Below, piece after piece: positions 35,020 through 44,336 of a stretch of 64,000 nucleotides of DNA (its first letter is position 1; each line of letters opens with the position of its first letter). The notes beneath the pieces are model-generated. The model saw only the letters and a list, made by a program, of their open reading frames with translations, was not told the origin of the DNA and did no database searches. The stretch spans positions 62,001-126,000 of the forward strand of contig CAWIMY010000008.1 in the NCBI GenBank assembly GCA_963837355.1, in the 5' to 3' direction. The DNA comes from Aureispira sp963837355. GTDB taxonomy: Bacteria > Bacteroidota > Bacteroidia > Chitinophagales > Saprospiraceae. The translations under genes and the position numbers were made by a program.

Positions 35020-36183
35020 ATGCAAGTAGTAATCGCCCTGTTTTTGGGCCTCTTTATAATGAGCTGTAGCCCACTTACGGCACAGCCTGAAAACAACCGT
35101 CCTCAAACCGTCCATTCGATTGTCAAAGTTCAATACGAATACGATTGGTACAAAACACAATACCAACTTTGGAAAACTGCCTTGGAGCAGGAGCCGAATA
35201 ATCCTGCTGGCTGGCTCAACTATTACACGGCTGCTCGTATGGCCAAAATTCTGTCGCCCGACCAAACGACCCGCGAAGATTGGCTAAAAAAGATGGACGC
35301 GGTAGTTGAGGCTATGAAAACACCCATCAAAGACAGTTATGAATACCATTTTATACAAGGTTACCACGAGCTGGATCACCTTAAGCAGATGCCGCATATC
35401 TTTAAGGCGTATGAACTAGACCCTGAACGAGTAGACGTATACGACGACTTGGTTGCTTATTACGAATTGACTCGCGACAAAGAAAATATGCAGAAATTTG
35501 CTAAAAAATGGAAAGCGAGTGGCGACCATTCCCCCAATTTACTGCTGTGGAATTACAACATGTTAGTAAGTACAGCACCCAATTCTATACTATTAACCCA
35601 CGGCGACAACGACACGTACCCTGCTTGGATATTGCAACAGGCCGAAGACGTGCGTACGGATGTAACCGTAATCAATGTCCACTTGCTACAGCGCCCAGAA
35701 TATCGCAAATTGTTGTTCCAAGAATTGGGCATCCCTTTGTTAGCCAGTGCCCCAGAAACCTCTAAAGAGGTCGTTGCACACATTATAAAGCATCGAGGTG
35801 ATCACCCCCTCTACACCAGTTTGACAATTGACCCCGACAAATGGGGCATCGCGGACAAGCTCTTTAATGTGGGAATGGCGTTGCACTACTGTGAATCAAA
35901 CGAACAAACCCTATCGTACCTCGTGTCTAATTATGAGAATAACCTGTTGTTGGATCACCTCAAATGTTCGGTTTATACCGAGGAATACCCCCACGCCTTT
36001 GATTGGTGTGCCAAATTGTATGTCCCTAGTTTGATGATGCTACACCAACATTATGCCTTGACGAATAACCAGCGCGAGCAGCAACAGCTAAAAATGCTTA
36101 TTTTGAGAATAAGTAGAGATTGGTCGGAGCATCAAGACATCGCCAAAAAACTAACTGAGCAAGAACAATCCCTCCAACACTAA
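35020..36183 (+). CDS. Lipoprotein with helical-repeat and DUF2723-tail-like region
   Basis: A 387-residue protein with a lipoprotein signal (LGLFIMSC, Cys at about 16). The N-terminal 170 residues are helical (TPR-like: EQEPNNPAGWLNYYTAAR and AYELDPERVDVYDDLVAYYEL). The segment NSILLTHGDNDTYPAWILQQAEDVRTDVTVINVHLL (about 186-221) is the pattern seen in the soluble tail of large DUF2723 membrane proteins, here without the membrane part. It sits just upstream of the sigma factor gene. Role unknown. Confidence 0.7.
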   Translation: MQVVIALFLGLFIMSCSPLTAQPENNRPQTVHSIVKVQYEYDWYKTQYQLWKTALEQEPNNPAGWLNYYTAARMAKILSPDQTTREDWLKKMDAVVEAMKTPIKDSYEYHFIQGYHELDHLKQMPHIFKAYELDPERVDVYDDLVAYYELTRDKENMQKFAKKWKASGDHSPNLLLWNYNMLVSTAPNSILLTHGDNDTYPAWILQQAEDVRTDVTVINVHLLQRPEYRKLLFQELGIPLLASAPETSKEVVAHIIKHRGDHPLYTSLTIDPDKWGIADKLFNVGMALHYCESNEQTLSYLVSNYENNLLLDHLKCSVYTEEYPHAFDWCAKLYVPSLMMLHQHYALTNNQREQQQLKMLILRISRDWSEHQDIAKKLTEQEQSLQH

Positions 36184-36236
36184 CCACTAAGCCATCAGCC
36201 AGACTAGGGGCCGTACGCCCCTAGCTGGTTCTTGTT

Positions 36237-36800
36237 ATGAAAAATTTTAAAACTTCCTCCGACGAACAGTTAATGCAGCAGGTGCAGCGCGGCTCTGAAC
36301 CTGCTTTCAACGAGTTGTACCAACGGTACAGCCAACGCCTGCTGTTTTTTATGTACAAAATGCTGCAACAGGACGAAGCCAAAGCCCAAGACTTGTTACA
36401 AGATGTCTTTTTGAAAGTGGTCGAAGCGCCTGAAAAGTTCGATCCACAGCGCCCCTTCAAAACGTGGGTCTTTACCGTAGCGGCCAACTGCTGCAAAAAC
36501 TATTTCCGCGCTCAAAAAACGGCTCGCCTAGCCAGCGCGCAATGGCCGCTCCCCGAATCAACAGAAGCCCCCGCCGCACCCTCCGCCGAGGCCAACAAAC
36601 AGTTGCAATGGGCCTTGCAGCAATTGGCTCCCGTCTATCGGGAGGCTTTTATATTAAAATACAAAGAAGGCTTGCGCCTAACAGAAATAGCCGCCGTCTT
36701 GGATTGCCCCTTGGGCACGGTAAAGTCTAGGCTGCACAGCGCCACCAAGCAATTGGCGCAGCATTTAGCCCCTTACAAAACCTATTTTTTGCACCAATAA
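36237..36800 (+). CDS. ECF-type RNA polymerase sigma factor
   Basis: A 187-residue sigma-70 family member of group 4. Region 2 covers about 10-80 (LYQRYSQRLLFFMYKML, DLLQDVFLKV, FKTWVFTVAANCCKNYFR) and region 4 about 120-175 (LAPVYREAFILKYKEGLRLTEIAAVLDCPLGTVKSRLHSA). It directs polymerase to an alternative promoter set. The next gene, 28 bases downstream, has one membrane span and looks like its regulator. The stimulus and target promoters are not visible here. Confidence 0.9.
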   Translation: MKNFKTSSDEQLMQQVQRGSEPAFNELYQRYSQRLLFFMYKMLQQDEAKAQDLLQDVFLKVVEAPEKFDPQRPFKTWVFTVAANCCKNYFRAQKTARLASAQWPLPESTEAPAAPSAEANKQLQWALQQLAPVYREAFILKYKEGLRLTEIAAVLDCPLGTVKSRLHSATKQLAQHLAPYKTYFLHQ

Positions 36801-36828
36801 CGGGTCTACCGTTAATAATAAGAACCGC

Positions 36829-37515
36829 ATGGAATTGCACGATTTATTAGCCGAGAAGGATTTTAACGACCTGACTGCTGCAGAAAAAAAAGTGGTAGTA
36901 GCACAGTGTTCGCAGGAGGAATACCAAGCCCAGCGCCAACTCATTCTAGCTAGTCAAGCCTTGTGGGCTAGTGAACTGGCGACCTTTGCCGTGCCTGCCC
37001 CACCGCCCCAAGCAGCCTTGGCCGTTTTGGAGCAGAAGCGCGCCCAAGCAACGAAGGTGTTGCCGCTCTGGCAACGCGCCGCGACCTACGCGCTTCCTAT
37101 TTGGCAGGTGGCGGTAGCGGCATTGCTGTTGTTTTGCTTGTGGCAAGCTTGGCCTTCGAGAATGGCCTTGCCCAACAACACCGACCGTTTAGCAGTAATA
37201 GATACGGTTTATTTGGAGCGTTATCAAACACAGATCGATACCTTTTTTCAAGCGGCGGATACGGTTATAAAGATCGTCTATTTGACCGTAGATACAGTGG
37301 CTACCGTGGTGGAGCCGCTATTTGCCAAGAGCGCTGCCATAGGAGAGGAGGCGTATCAAATCGACAACTTGGACGCTTATGTCCAAGAAGATGCGGTCAA
37401 TATTTGGGATCATTACCAATCCCATTCGGGGCGCTCTTTGAATCAAGATACTTTTTTGCAAAACTTAACTCGACAAGTAGTCGCCCACACGGCTTTTGGA
37501 CACCACACTTGGTAA
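36829..37515 (+). CDS. One-span membrane protein, likely anti-sigma factor
   Basis: A 228-residue protein with a cytoplasmic N-terminal part of about 90 residues (LAEKDFNDLTAAEKKVVVAQCSQEEYQAQ), a membrane span at about 92-108 (IWQVAVAALLLFCLWQAW) and a periplasmic tail. The zinc HxxxCxxC motif of classic anti-sigma factors is not present, but position directly after an ECF sigma gene and the N-in/C-out layout fit that role. It could instead be an unrelated partner. Confidence 0.65.
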   Translation: MELHDLLAEKDFNDLTAAEKKVVVAQCSQEEYQAQRQLILASQALWASELATFAVPAPPPQAALAVLEQKRAQATKVLPLWQRAATYALPIWQVAVAALLLFCLWQAWPSRMALPNNTDRLAVIDTVYLERYQTQIDTFFQAADTVIKIVYLTVDTVATVVEPLFAKSAAIGEEAYQIDNLDAYVQEDAVNIWDHYQSHSGRSLNQDTFLQNLTRQVVAHTAFGHHTW

Positions 37516-37659
37516 AAACAGAGGATTAGAGCCGAAGAAGGCCGTTTTTTATCAGTGTTTGCACGTTTTTGTTTTGAACTACTCCTAAAAAGTACTAGTT
37601 TTGGGGCTGCCTCCAATTGAAAGAGGGAACCAGTTGTTCTAATAAAAATATCCAATAAT

Positions 37660-39771
37660 ATGATCCAACGCATTGCCGAGCAATTACAATTGCCGCTTAA
37701 AAGCGTCGAAAGTGTCCTAGAACTTTTTGAAGAAGGGGCCACTATCCCATTTATTGCGCGTTACCGCAAAGAAGCCACAGGGAGTTTAGACGAAGTGCAG
37801 ATTATGAACATTTTTGAAGCGTGGGAGCAACAAAAAGAAATTGTCAAACGCCAAGCGAGTATCCTAAAAGCCATTGAAGCACAGGACAAACTCACGCCCG
37901 CCCTCCAACAACGTATCGAGACGACCTTCGACCTGACCCAGCTCGAAGATTTGTACTTGCCGTACAAAAAGAAACGCCTCACTCGCGCCGCCAAAGCCCG
38001 TGCAAAAGGCTTAGAGCCCTTGGCTAAATTGTTGTTTGACCAGCGTACCCGCAACCTCGACCAAGAGCTAAAACGCTTTCTCAATGCAGAAGTAGCCGAC
38101 GAAGCCGAGGCCATTCAGGGGGCTCAAGACATCATTGCCGAGTGGATCAACGAAGACGAACGCGCGCGCCAAGCAGTGCGCCAACAGTTTGAGCGCCACG
38201 CTAGCGGCAGTGCCAAAGTCGTGGCTTCCAAAAAAGAGGAAGCCGTGAAGTACAAAGATTATTTTGAATTTGAAAAGCCGTTGAGTAAAATTCAGCCGCA
38301 CCAATTGTTGGCGATTTTGCGGGCAGAAAAAGAAGGCTTCTTGCGGGTGAATATTGCCCCCGAAGAGAGCTACACCTTAGAGCGCCTAGACAAAATTTAC
38401 CTGAAAGGGGGAGACCCCAAAGTAGAAGATTTGGTAGCGGATGCGATCACGGATTCTTATAAGCGCCTGCTCAAACCATCCATTAGCACCGAGTTTAGAA
38501 ACAAATCGAAAGAGGTGGCGGATGACTATTCCATTCAGATTTTTGCCACTAACTTACGTCAATTGTTATTGGCCTCTCCCTTGGGACAAAAACGCATTTT
38601 GGCAATTGATCCAGGTTTTGCAACGGGGTGTAAAGTGGTGTGCTTATCGGACACTGGCGATTTGTTGGAACATACGGTGATTTATCCCACGCCGCCCCGC
38701 AACCGTACCGAAGAGTCGGAGCGGATTTTACAGCGCCTCGTCAAGCGCCACGACATCCAAGCCATTGCTATTGGCAACGGCACCGCAGGCCGCGAAACCG
38801 AAGCCTTTGTTCGCGGCTTAAACTTTGGTCGTGCCATTGATACTTTTTTAGTTAACGAGAGCGGTGCCTCTATTTATTCCGCGTCGGACATTGCCCGTAA
38901 GGAATTCCCGAACGAAGACATTACCGTGCGTGGTTCGGTGTCGATTGGTCGCCGCTTGGCGGACCCCTTGGCCGAATTGGTGAAAATAGATCCCAAATCT
39001 ATCGGAGTAGGACAGTACCAGCACGATGTCGATCAAAAGAAATTGCAACTCAAACTAGACGCGGTTATTGAAAGCTGTGTGAATGCCGTGGGCGTGGATT
39101 TGAATACGGCAAGCGAACATTTGTTGACCTATGTTTCGGGCTTGGGCTACAGCTTGGCGCGCAATATTGTCGCTTATCGCAAAGCCAACGGGTCTTTTGA
39201 CAGCCGTAAGGCTTTGTTGGACGTGCCGCGCTTGGGGGGCAAAGCCTATGAGCAAGCCGCTGGTTTCTTGCGCGTCAAGAACGGTAAAAATCCCTTGGAC
39301 AACACGGCTGTACACCCAGAAGCGTATCCCTTGGTTCGCCAAATGGCCAAGGACTTAAATTGTAAGGTCACCGATTTGATCAACGATGATACCTTGCGCA
39401 AGCAGATTGAGTTGAAGAAGTATACCTCTGAAAAAGTGGGTTTGCCTACTTTACAAGACATCTTGGGAGAGCTAGAAAAGCCAGGGCGCGACCCCCGCAG
39501 CCAGCGCGAAGTCTTCACCTTTGCCAATATCCACAGCATCGAGCAACTGAGTACGGGCATGACCGTGCCGGGGGTGGTGACCAACATTACGGCTTTTGGT
39601 GCTTTTGTAGATATTGGCATCAAAGAAAATGGCTTGATTCACAAATCAAAAATGAGCCCTACTTTTATTCAAGATCCCGCTACAGTGTTGAAGTTGGGAC
39701 AGGAATTGGAGGTGACGATTTTGGAGGTTGATTTGGCGCGCAAGCGCATTCAGTTGTCGTTGATAGATTAA
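37660..39771 (+). CDS. tex: Tex-like RNA-binding protein
   Basis: A 703-residue protein. Tex domain order is visible: N-terminal helical region with LFEEGATIPFIARYRKEATGSLDE (about 24-47), a YqgF-like RNase H fold at about 315-450 (ILAIDPGFATGCK), helix-hairpin-helix motifs at about 485-555, and a C-terminal S1 domain (TGMTVPGVVTNITAFGAFVDIG). Tex-family proteins bind nucleic acid and influence transcription and toxin expression in some bacteria. Length is near normal. It is a stand-alone gene. Confidence 0.93.
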   Translation: MIQRIAEQLQLPLKSVESVLELFEEGATIPFIARYRKEATGSLDEVQIMNIFEAWEQQKEIVKRQASILKAIEAQDKLTPALQQRIETTFDLTQLEDLYLPYKKKRLTRAAKARAKGLEPLAKLLFDQRTRNLDQELKRFLNAEVADEAEAIQGAQDIIAEWINEDERARQAVRQQFERHASGSAKVVASKKEEAVKYKDYFEFEKPLSKIQPHQLLAILRAEKEGFLRVNIAPEESYTLERLDKIYLKGGDPKVEDLVADAITDSYKRLLKPSISTEFRNKSKEVADDYSIQIFATNLRQLLLASPLGQKRILAIDPGFATGCKVVCLSDTGDLLEHTVIYPTPPRNRTEESERILQRLVKRHDIQAIAIGNGTAGRETEAFVRGLNFGRAIDTFLVNESGASIYSASDIARKEFPNEDITVRGSVSIGRRLADPLAELVKIDPKSIGVGQYQHDVDQKKLQLKLDAVIESCVNAVGVDLNTASEHLLTYVSGLGYSLARNIVAYRKANGSFDSRKALLDVPRLGGKAYEQAAGFLRVKNGKNPLDNTAVHPEAYPLVRQMAKDLNCKVTDLINDDTLRKQIELKKYTSEKVGLPTLQDILGELEKPGRDPRSQREVFTFANIHSIEQLSTGMTVPGVVTNITAFGAFVDIGIKENGLIHKSKMSPTFIQDPATVLKLGQELEVTILEVDLARKRIQLSLID

Positions 39772-39807
39772 CGGAGGTGGGATAACGAAACACTTAGGTA
39801 GTACTAT

Positions 39808-39847
39808 AAAAAAAGCCGATACGTCCCTATTAAGTGGTGTATCGGCT
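39808..39847 (-). terminator. Terminator after the T9SS cargo remnant
   Basis: Arms AGCCGATAC and GTATCGGCT (9 perfect pairs) with a 16-base loop; on the minus strand followed by seven T. It still marks the 3' end of the decayed gene. Confidence 0.75.
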
Positions 39848-39857
39848 CTAAAAAACG

Positions 39858-40313
39858 TTATGGTCGAGCGATGATTATTTTCCGTTGTACAAAAACCTGC
39901 TTGTTGTAAAGTAGTAAAATGTAGGAGCCAGAAGGATAATCTAAGTTTTCTATAGTCACTTGTTGATTACCTGCCGCTATTGTCCCCTGCGCTACTTCTA
40001 TTCCCTGAATACTAACTAATTTCCATTGATAAGCTTGTTTCAAACTATTTTCAAAGGACAAATTAACATAGTCATTAGCAGGGTTGGGGAATACCTTTAA
40101 GTATTGAATTTCGTTCAGCTCGGTGGCCGCCTGTATAGGCGCACTGCCTAACCAATAACCGCTTACATCTCTAGTACTAGCGACTTGAAATACTTCTTTG
40201 GTGTCAATTTCCTGAATGAAAACAACCGCCTGAAAATCCCCTGGTTCATAATTGATAAACCCACTATTGGCGTGATTCCATGAAAATTCTGTGGATGTTG
40301 TCTGTCCGCTAAC
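39858..40313 (-). pseudogene. C-terminal remnant of a T9SS-exported protein (Omp28-like)
   Basis: An open frame of about 150 codons with no start, closed upstream by TAG at 40314-40316. It reads YEPGDFQAVVFIQEIDTKEVFQVA, a strand seen in Omp28-like T9SS proteins, then the sorting domain (YLKVFPNPANDYVNLS ... GTIAAGNQQVTIENL, SGSYILLLY). A further protein-like stretch (QQWAAFNCVFTLNNSS) lies in another frame up to about 40380, showing frame disruption. The bulk of the cargo gene is lost. Confidence 0.65.
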
Positions 40314-40717
40314 CTAGGGAAGAATTGTTCAAAGTAAAAACACAGTTAAACGCTGCCCATTGCTGTGTAAAGGCTACTAAGATCTAGCTTATTCATTATT
40401 AGTTGGATAAGTGCTTTTTTTAGTCTTGGCTACTGCTTTTCGATTTTTGTAAAATACCTACTTGGGTATATTTCTTATCTGGTGGACTCTACTAATTTGA
40501 TAGATACTTTGGGAAAAGATGAGCCCCACTACCTTATTAGGGGCTGTTAGATTGTTGGAATAGAGAAACCGCCTATCTTGCCGCCCTTTAAGGTACCAAT
40601 TTTCCAAAAAATAAACACTTCTATCGTCAAGTAGTTATAAAGAGTAGTATTATCAGCAATAACCCGCCCTATAAGTCCGAAAGAATCTTTAATAAGAACA
40701 ATTAGAACCGATAAGCA
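40314..40717. other. Intergenic region with a decayed gene end and a hairpin
   Basis: Beyond the T9SS remnant, frames are broken and no gene is supported. AGCCCC/GGGGCT (about 40521-40546) forms a small hairpin without a T-run. The last 100 bases should carry the promoter of the SDR at 40718. Confidence 0.4.
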
Positions 40718-41539
40718 ATGAGTGAATTTAAAAACAAGACCGTATTTATTACAGGGGCCAGCCGTGGTATTGGCAAGGCCATTGGGGAGCGCTTGGCGCA
40801 AGAAGGAGCAAATATTGTGATCGCGGCCAAGACTGCGCAACCCCATCCCAAACTGGAAGGAACGATTTATACGGCTGCGGAGGATATGGAAAGAGCAGGG
40901 GGACAAGCTTTGCCTGTAGTAGTAGACATTCGGGAGGAAGCCTTGGTGCAGGCCGCCATTGATAAAGCCGTAGAACGGTTTGGGGGAATTGATATAGTTA
41001 TTAATAATGCCAGCGCCATTAATTTATCGAATACCGAAGAGTTGAGCATGAAGCGCTACGATTTGATGCACAGTGTCAATGCCCGTGGTACTTTCTTAAC
41101 CACCAAGTTGTGTTTGCCCTATCTCAAGAAGAGCAGTAATCCCCACGTGCTGAATCTATCGCCCCCATTGAACATGGATCCAAAGTGGTTTGGTGGACAC
41201 GTCGCTTACACGATGGCTAAGTATGGTATGAGCATGTGTGTATTGGGACAAGCTGAAGAATTTAAGCCCTACGGGATAGGGGTTAATGCCTTGTGGCCTA
41301 GAACTACGATTGATACTGCGGCGGTGCGTAATTTGTTGGGTGGGGCAGAAATGGCCGAGAAGTCTAGAACGCCTCAAATTATCGCTGATGCCGCTTATTA
41401 TATCTTGCGCCGCTCAGGTAAAGAATGCACGGGCAATTTCTTTATTGACGATGAGTTGATGGCTGAAGAGGGGATCACCGATTTAAAAAAGTATGCGGTA
41501 AATCCCAATAAAGAGTTGATGCCTGACTTTTTTGTCTAA
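40718..41539 (+). CDS. SDR family oxidoreductase, HSDL2-like
   Basis: A 273-residue short-chain dehydrogenase with TGASRGIGKAI (cofactor site, 11-21), INNAS, and the catalytic YTMAKYGM. The AAKTAQPHPKLEGTIYTAAEDMERAGGQALPVVVDIR segment and the SPPLNMDPKWF segment are typical of hydroxysteroid dehydrogenase-like 2 (HSDL2) relatives, here without the SCP2 lipid-carrier domain. Substrate is probably a lipid or fatty-acyl derivative. The Ser before the Tyr is in LSPP. Single gene with its own terminator. Confidence 0.88.
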   Translation: MSEFKNKTVFITGASRGIGKAIGERLAQEGANIVIAAKTAQPHPKLEGTIYTAAEDMERAGGQALPVVVDIREEALVQAAIDKAVERFGGIDIVINNASAINLSNTEELSMKRYDLMHSVNARGTFLTTKLCLPYLKKSSNPHVLNLSPPLNMDPKWFGGHVAYTMAKYGMSMCVLGQAEEFKPYGIGVNALWPRTTIDTAAVRNLLGGAEMAEKSRTPQIIADAAYYILRRSGKECTGNFFIDDELMAEEGITDLKKYAVNPNKELMPDFFV

Positions 41540-41580
41540 TTTTTTATTAAAAAAGATTAGCCTTTAATGAACTGATAGTC

Positions 41581-41624
41581 AATTGCTTAGTTTTGATGCC
41601 ATAAAAACTAAGCAATTTTTTTTT
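41581..41624 (+). terminator. Terminator after the HSDL2-like gene
   Basis: Arms AATTGCTTAGTTTT and AAAACTAAGCAATT with an 8-base loop, followed by a run of T. Confidence 0.85.
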
Positions 41625-41993
41625 GGAGGGGAAACACCAAAAGCAACTTCGACCGCATCTATACTACTGACCAACGCGGTGCTTGCTCCCAACAACAAGT
41701 AGCTGTTTGGTCGCCTTCATTTTCTGACGTAATGCGTTGGTTGTGCGGGTGGAAGGAGCGTCGAGGCTAACCACTTCAACGTTTCTATTTATTTTTCTCT
41801 GCCAAACTTAAAGGAGACCTTATCTTTAAATAGGCTTTAAAAAATGCCTTTGAGGAGTGTAGAGAGAGAATTTGTAATAGGCTCAAAAATAATAGGACAT
41901 TAGCCGATGAAAATTTTGTATTGTCCTATTTATTTACAATTTTTGTGCATCCTGTTAATAGCAAACCAAGCTTTTGACGGGGTCAGAATTCAG
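41625..41993. other. Intergenic region upstream of tRNA-Ser
   Basis: About 370 bases with no supported gene. The last 100 bases are AT-rich and should carry the tRNA promoter. Confidence 0.4.
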
Positions 41994-42083
41994 GGAGAGG
42001 TGCCAGAGTGGTTGATCGGGCACGCCTGGAAAGCGTGTGTGCCTTTGCGGGTACCGCGGGTTCGAATCCCGCTCTCTCCGCCA
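41994..42083 (+). tRNA. tRNA-Ser (GGA)
   Basis: A 90-base tRNA with the long variable arm typical of serine tRNA. Acceptor GGAGAGG pairs with TCTCTCC (one G-U), the anticodon loop is CTGGAAA (GGA), the T-arm is GCGGG-TTCGAAT-CCCGC, and discriminator G is followed by encoded CCA. A T-run follows. Confidence 0.93.
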
Positions 42084-42268
42084 TTTTTTTGACTACTGCA
42101 AAGAAATTGTTGTCCTAGAACTTAACCACTTTAGTACACCCAACGTTCCTTGTTGCCGTAGTTTTTTCCAGTGCAGTTACTTGCCCCTCACCAAGGCGGA
42201 TGTTTGCGCTTCTATGCTACTAACTAATCTAATTTTTGTTTAAAACTTTCGCAAACCATCTTTACGTT

Positions 42269-43114
42269 ATGAAAAAGGTTTTCGTTTTATTTCTTGCACT
42301 CTTTATGAGTGTTTGCACGTACAATACGCTTATCGCGCAGGATGATACTATTATTAATACAGACAGTATTGAAGCTGCCGAGCAGGCTGCTGCTGCACAA
42401 GCTGAGGCGGATCGAATCGCAGAAGAAGCTATGAATGTTCCCGCTGAGCCTATCGTGGAGCAATCTTTCCATCAAATCGTTAAGCAAAACTTCATCGATG
42501 GTGGTTGGTTATTCATGTCTATCGTATTAGTTTGTTTGATTTTGGGTTTAGCTATTGCTATCGAGCGTATTATTACCTTGAGTTTAGCGACGGTTAATAC
42601 CAACAAATTGGTCGCTGATTTAGAAGGCGCTATCGCAAGAGGCGACTACGCTGCTGCTCAAAACATCTGTAAAGCTACTCCTGGCCCTACTGCGGAAGTA
42701 TTAGGAGAAGGTCTAAAACGTGCCAATGGTTCTTTGGCAGAAGTAGAAAAAGCCATTGTCTCTAACGGAAGTATCCAAGCGGGTATGTTAGAGAAAGGAT
42801 TGGTTTGGTTGGCTTTGTTCATTGCCTTGGCACCGATGTTAGGGTTTATGGGTACGGTATTAGGTATGATTGATGCCTTCTCTTCTATTGAGAAAGCAGG
42901 AGATATTCAGCCATCAATGGTTGCTGGGGGTATTAAAGTAGCCCTTTTGACAACAGTATTTGGTTTGATTACGGCGATTATACTACAAATTTTCTACAAC
43001 TACATTACTGCAAAAGTAGATAGCTTGATAATTTCTATGGAAGCTGCTTCTTTGGATTTGATGGATATTCTTATCGATACAAGAGCTGGTCATACGACTA
43101 CGATCGAAGGATAA
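42269..43114 (+). CDS. exbB: MotA/TolQ/ExbB proton channel family protein
   Basis: A 281-residue inner-membrane protein from the ATG at 42269. It has a signal-like hydrophobic N-terminus, an Ala/Glu-rich periplasmic linker, then three spans at about 70-95 (GGWLFMSIVLVCLILGLAIAIE), 178-200 (LFIALAPMLGFMGTVLGMIDAF) and 222-245. GFMGTVLGMIDAF and the Thr-rich third span (LLTTVFGLITAI) are the ExbB/TolQ core. It forms a proton-driven motor with ExbD. It heads an operon with a four-span protein and three ExbD genes; no TonB gene follows. Confidence 0.9.
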   Translation: MKKVFVLFLALFMSVCTYNTLIAQDDTIINTDSIEAAEQAAAAQAEADRIAEEAMNVPAEPIVEQSFHQIVKQNFIDGGWLFMSIVLVCLILGLAIAIERIITLSLATVNTNKLVADLEGAIARGDYAAAQNICKATPGPTAEVLGEGLKRANGSLAEVEKAIVSNGSIQAGMLEKGLVWLALFIALAPMLGFMGTVLGMIDAFSSIEKAGDIQPSMVAGGIKVALLTTVFGLITAIILQIFYNYITAKVDSLIISMEAASLDLMDILIDTRAGHTTTIEG

Positions 43115-43147
43115 TTTTTTGATTAACTTATAAAATCTAGATTTGTT

Positions 43148-43693
43148 ATGACTGGAGCCTATCAGTTTCTCAAGAAATATGGCGTGGCAATCGGTTTTGG
43201 AATTGGAGCTGTTTTAGCCGTTCTAACCTTTGTCATCATCGCAGTAAGTTACCCCGAGATCAATCCAAGTAAGGAAGAGCTCTATAAAATGCAAAGCTTC
43301 AATTTTGGAATCTTCGCTACCTATGCACTCATCCTTGTAGCTTGCGCTTTAGTGTTGATCTTTACGATTGCTTATGTTATCCGCAATCCTAAGGAATCTG
43401 TCAAAGGACTAATTGCTTTTGGTATACTACTAGCACTGTTTGGTGTTACTTACGCCATGGGCGATGCTTATTTGACAGAAGAACTCATCAACAGTGACGC
43501 TACTTTGTTGCCTACCACCGAAAAGGTTATCAATGGCACTTCCGTTACGACACCTGTTGTTTTTGAAGAAGGAGTCACTAAATCAAGCAGTCTTCAATTG
43601 GCTGATGGTTTGATTAAGTACGGGTATGTCATGTTGATTCTAGCATGGGTGGCTATGTTGATCGCTATGATTCGCGATATCATTAAACAATAA
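43148..43693 (+). CDS. Four-span membrane protein in the ExbB/ExbD operon
   Basis: A 181-residue protein with spans at about 10-33, 53-75, 85-103 and 157-175. No family recognised. It starts 33 bases after exbB and ends 13 bases before the first exbD, so it is an integral operon member. The loop between spans three and four (about 104-156) carries acidic residues and Thr/Ser. It may be a dedicated accessory or regulatory subunit of the motor; this is inference from position only. Confidence 0.75.
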   Translation: MTGAYQFLKKYGVAIGFGIGAVLAVLTFVIIAVSYPEINPSKEELYKMQSFNFGIFATYALILVACALVLIFTIAYVIRNPKESVKGLIAFGILLALFGVTYAMGDAYLTEELINSDATLLPTTEKVINGTSVTTPVVFEEGVTKSSSLQLADGLIKYGYVMLILAWVAMLIAMIRDIIKQ

Positions 43694-43706
43694 GCACTTA
43701 AATATT

Positions 43707-44249
43707 ATGGCTAAAAGAGATATTCCAGAAATCAATGCGGGCTCGATGGCAGATATTGCTTTCTTGTTGTTGATTTTCTTCTTGGTAACCACTACGATTC
43801 AGACGGATTCAGGACTTAATGTTTTGTTGCCGCCTTATGTAGAGGTGCCTCCACCACCAGAAAAAAAGAACAAAAGAAACGTTTTTTCGGTACAAATCAA
43901 CGCCAACAATCAATTGTTGGTTAGAGGCTACCCCTTGCCGTTGTCAGAAGTAGGACAGATCAAAGAACGCCTCAAAACGTTCATCATGAACTATGGAAAA
44001 GATCCCAATTCTTCTGATTCACCTAAGTTGTCTGTTGTGAGTTTGCTCAACGATAATGGTACTTCTTACGAAGCCTATATCGGCGTATACAACCAACTAA
44101 AAGCAGCTTATTATGAGCTGTGGCAAGAAGCGGCGCAAAGCCGTTATGGACGTGATTTTGACGATTTGGGACGCGAGGAACAAAAAGCCATTAAAAACGA
44201 TATACCATTGGTTATTTCAGAGGCCGAGCCAACGAGTTTGGATGCCTAA
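43707..44249 (+). CDS. exbD: ExbD/TolR family protein, first copy
   Basis: A 180-residue protein with the ExbD N-terminus PEINAGSMADIAFLLLIFFLVTTTI: the Asp in the single span (about 18) is the proton-carrying residue. The periplasmic domain contains a PPP-rich linker (PPYVEVPPPPEKKNK) and a long helix with YEAYIGVYNQLKAAYYELWQE. This C-terminal extension recurs in the next gene. It couples ExbB proton flow to an envelope process. Confidence 0.9.
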   Translation: MAKRDIPEINAGSMADIAFLLLIFFLVTTTIQTDSGLNVLLPPYVEVPPPPEKKNKRNVFSVQINANNQLLVRGYPLPLSEVGQIKERLKTFIMNYGKDPNSSDSPKLSVVSLLNDNGTSYEAYIGVYNQLKAAYYELWQEAAQSRYGRDFDDLGREEQKAIKNDIPLVISEAEPTSLDA

Positions 44250-44336
44250 TTAATAACTAACGACTACCACGTTACAGAACTTCTATCTAGCAATGTGTGG
44301 GGGATTTAGCTTTCACCACCTTTAAAAGAAGTTCTT

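Noticed and set aside
40520..40546. Terminator in front of the HSDL2-like gene
   Set aside because: The AGCCCC/GGGGCT hairpin lacks a T-run on either strand.
41907..42092. 61-residue frame overlapping tRNA-Ser
   Set aside because: It reads through a clear cloverleaf and has no independent support.
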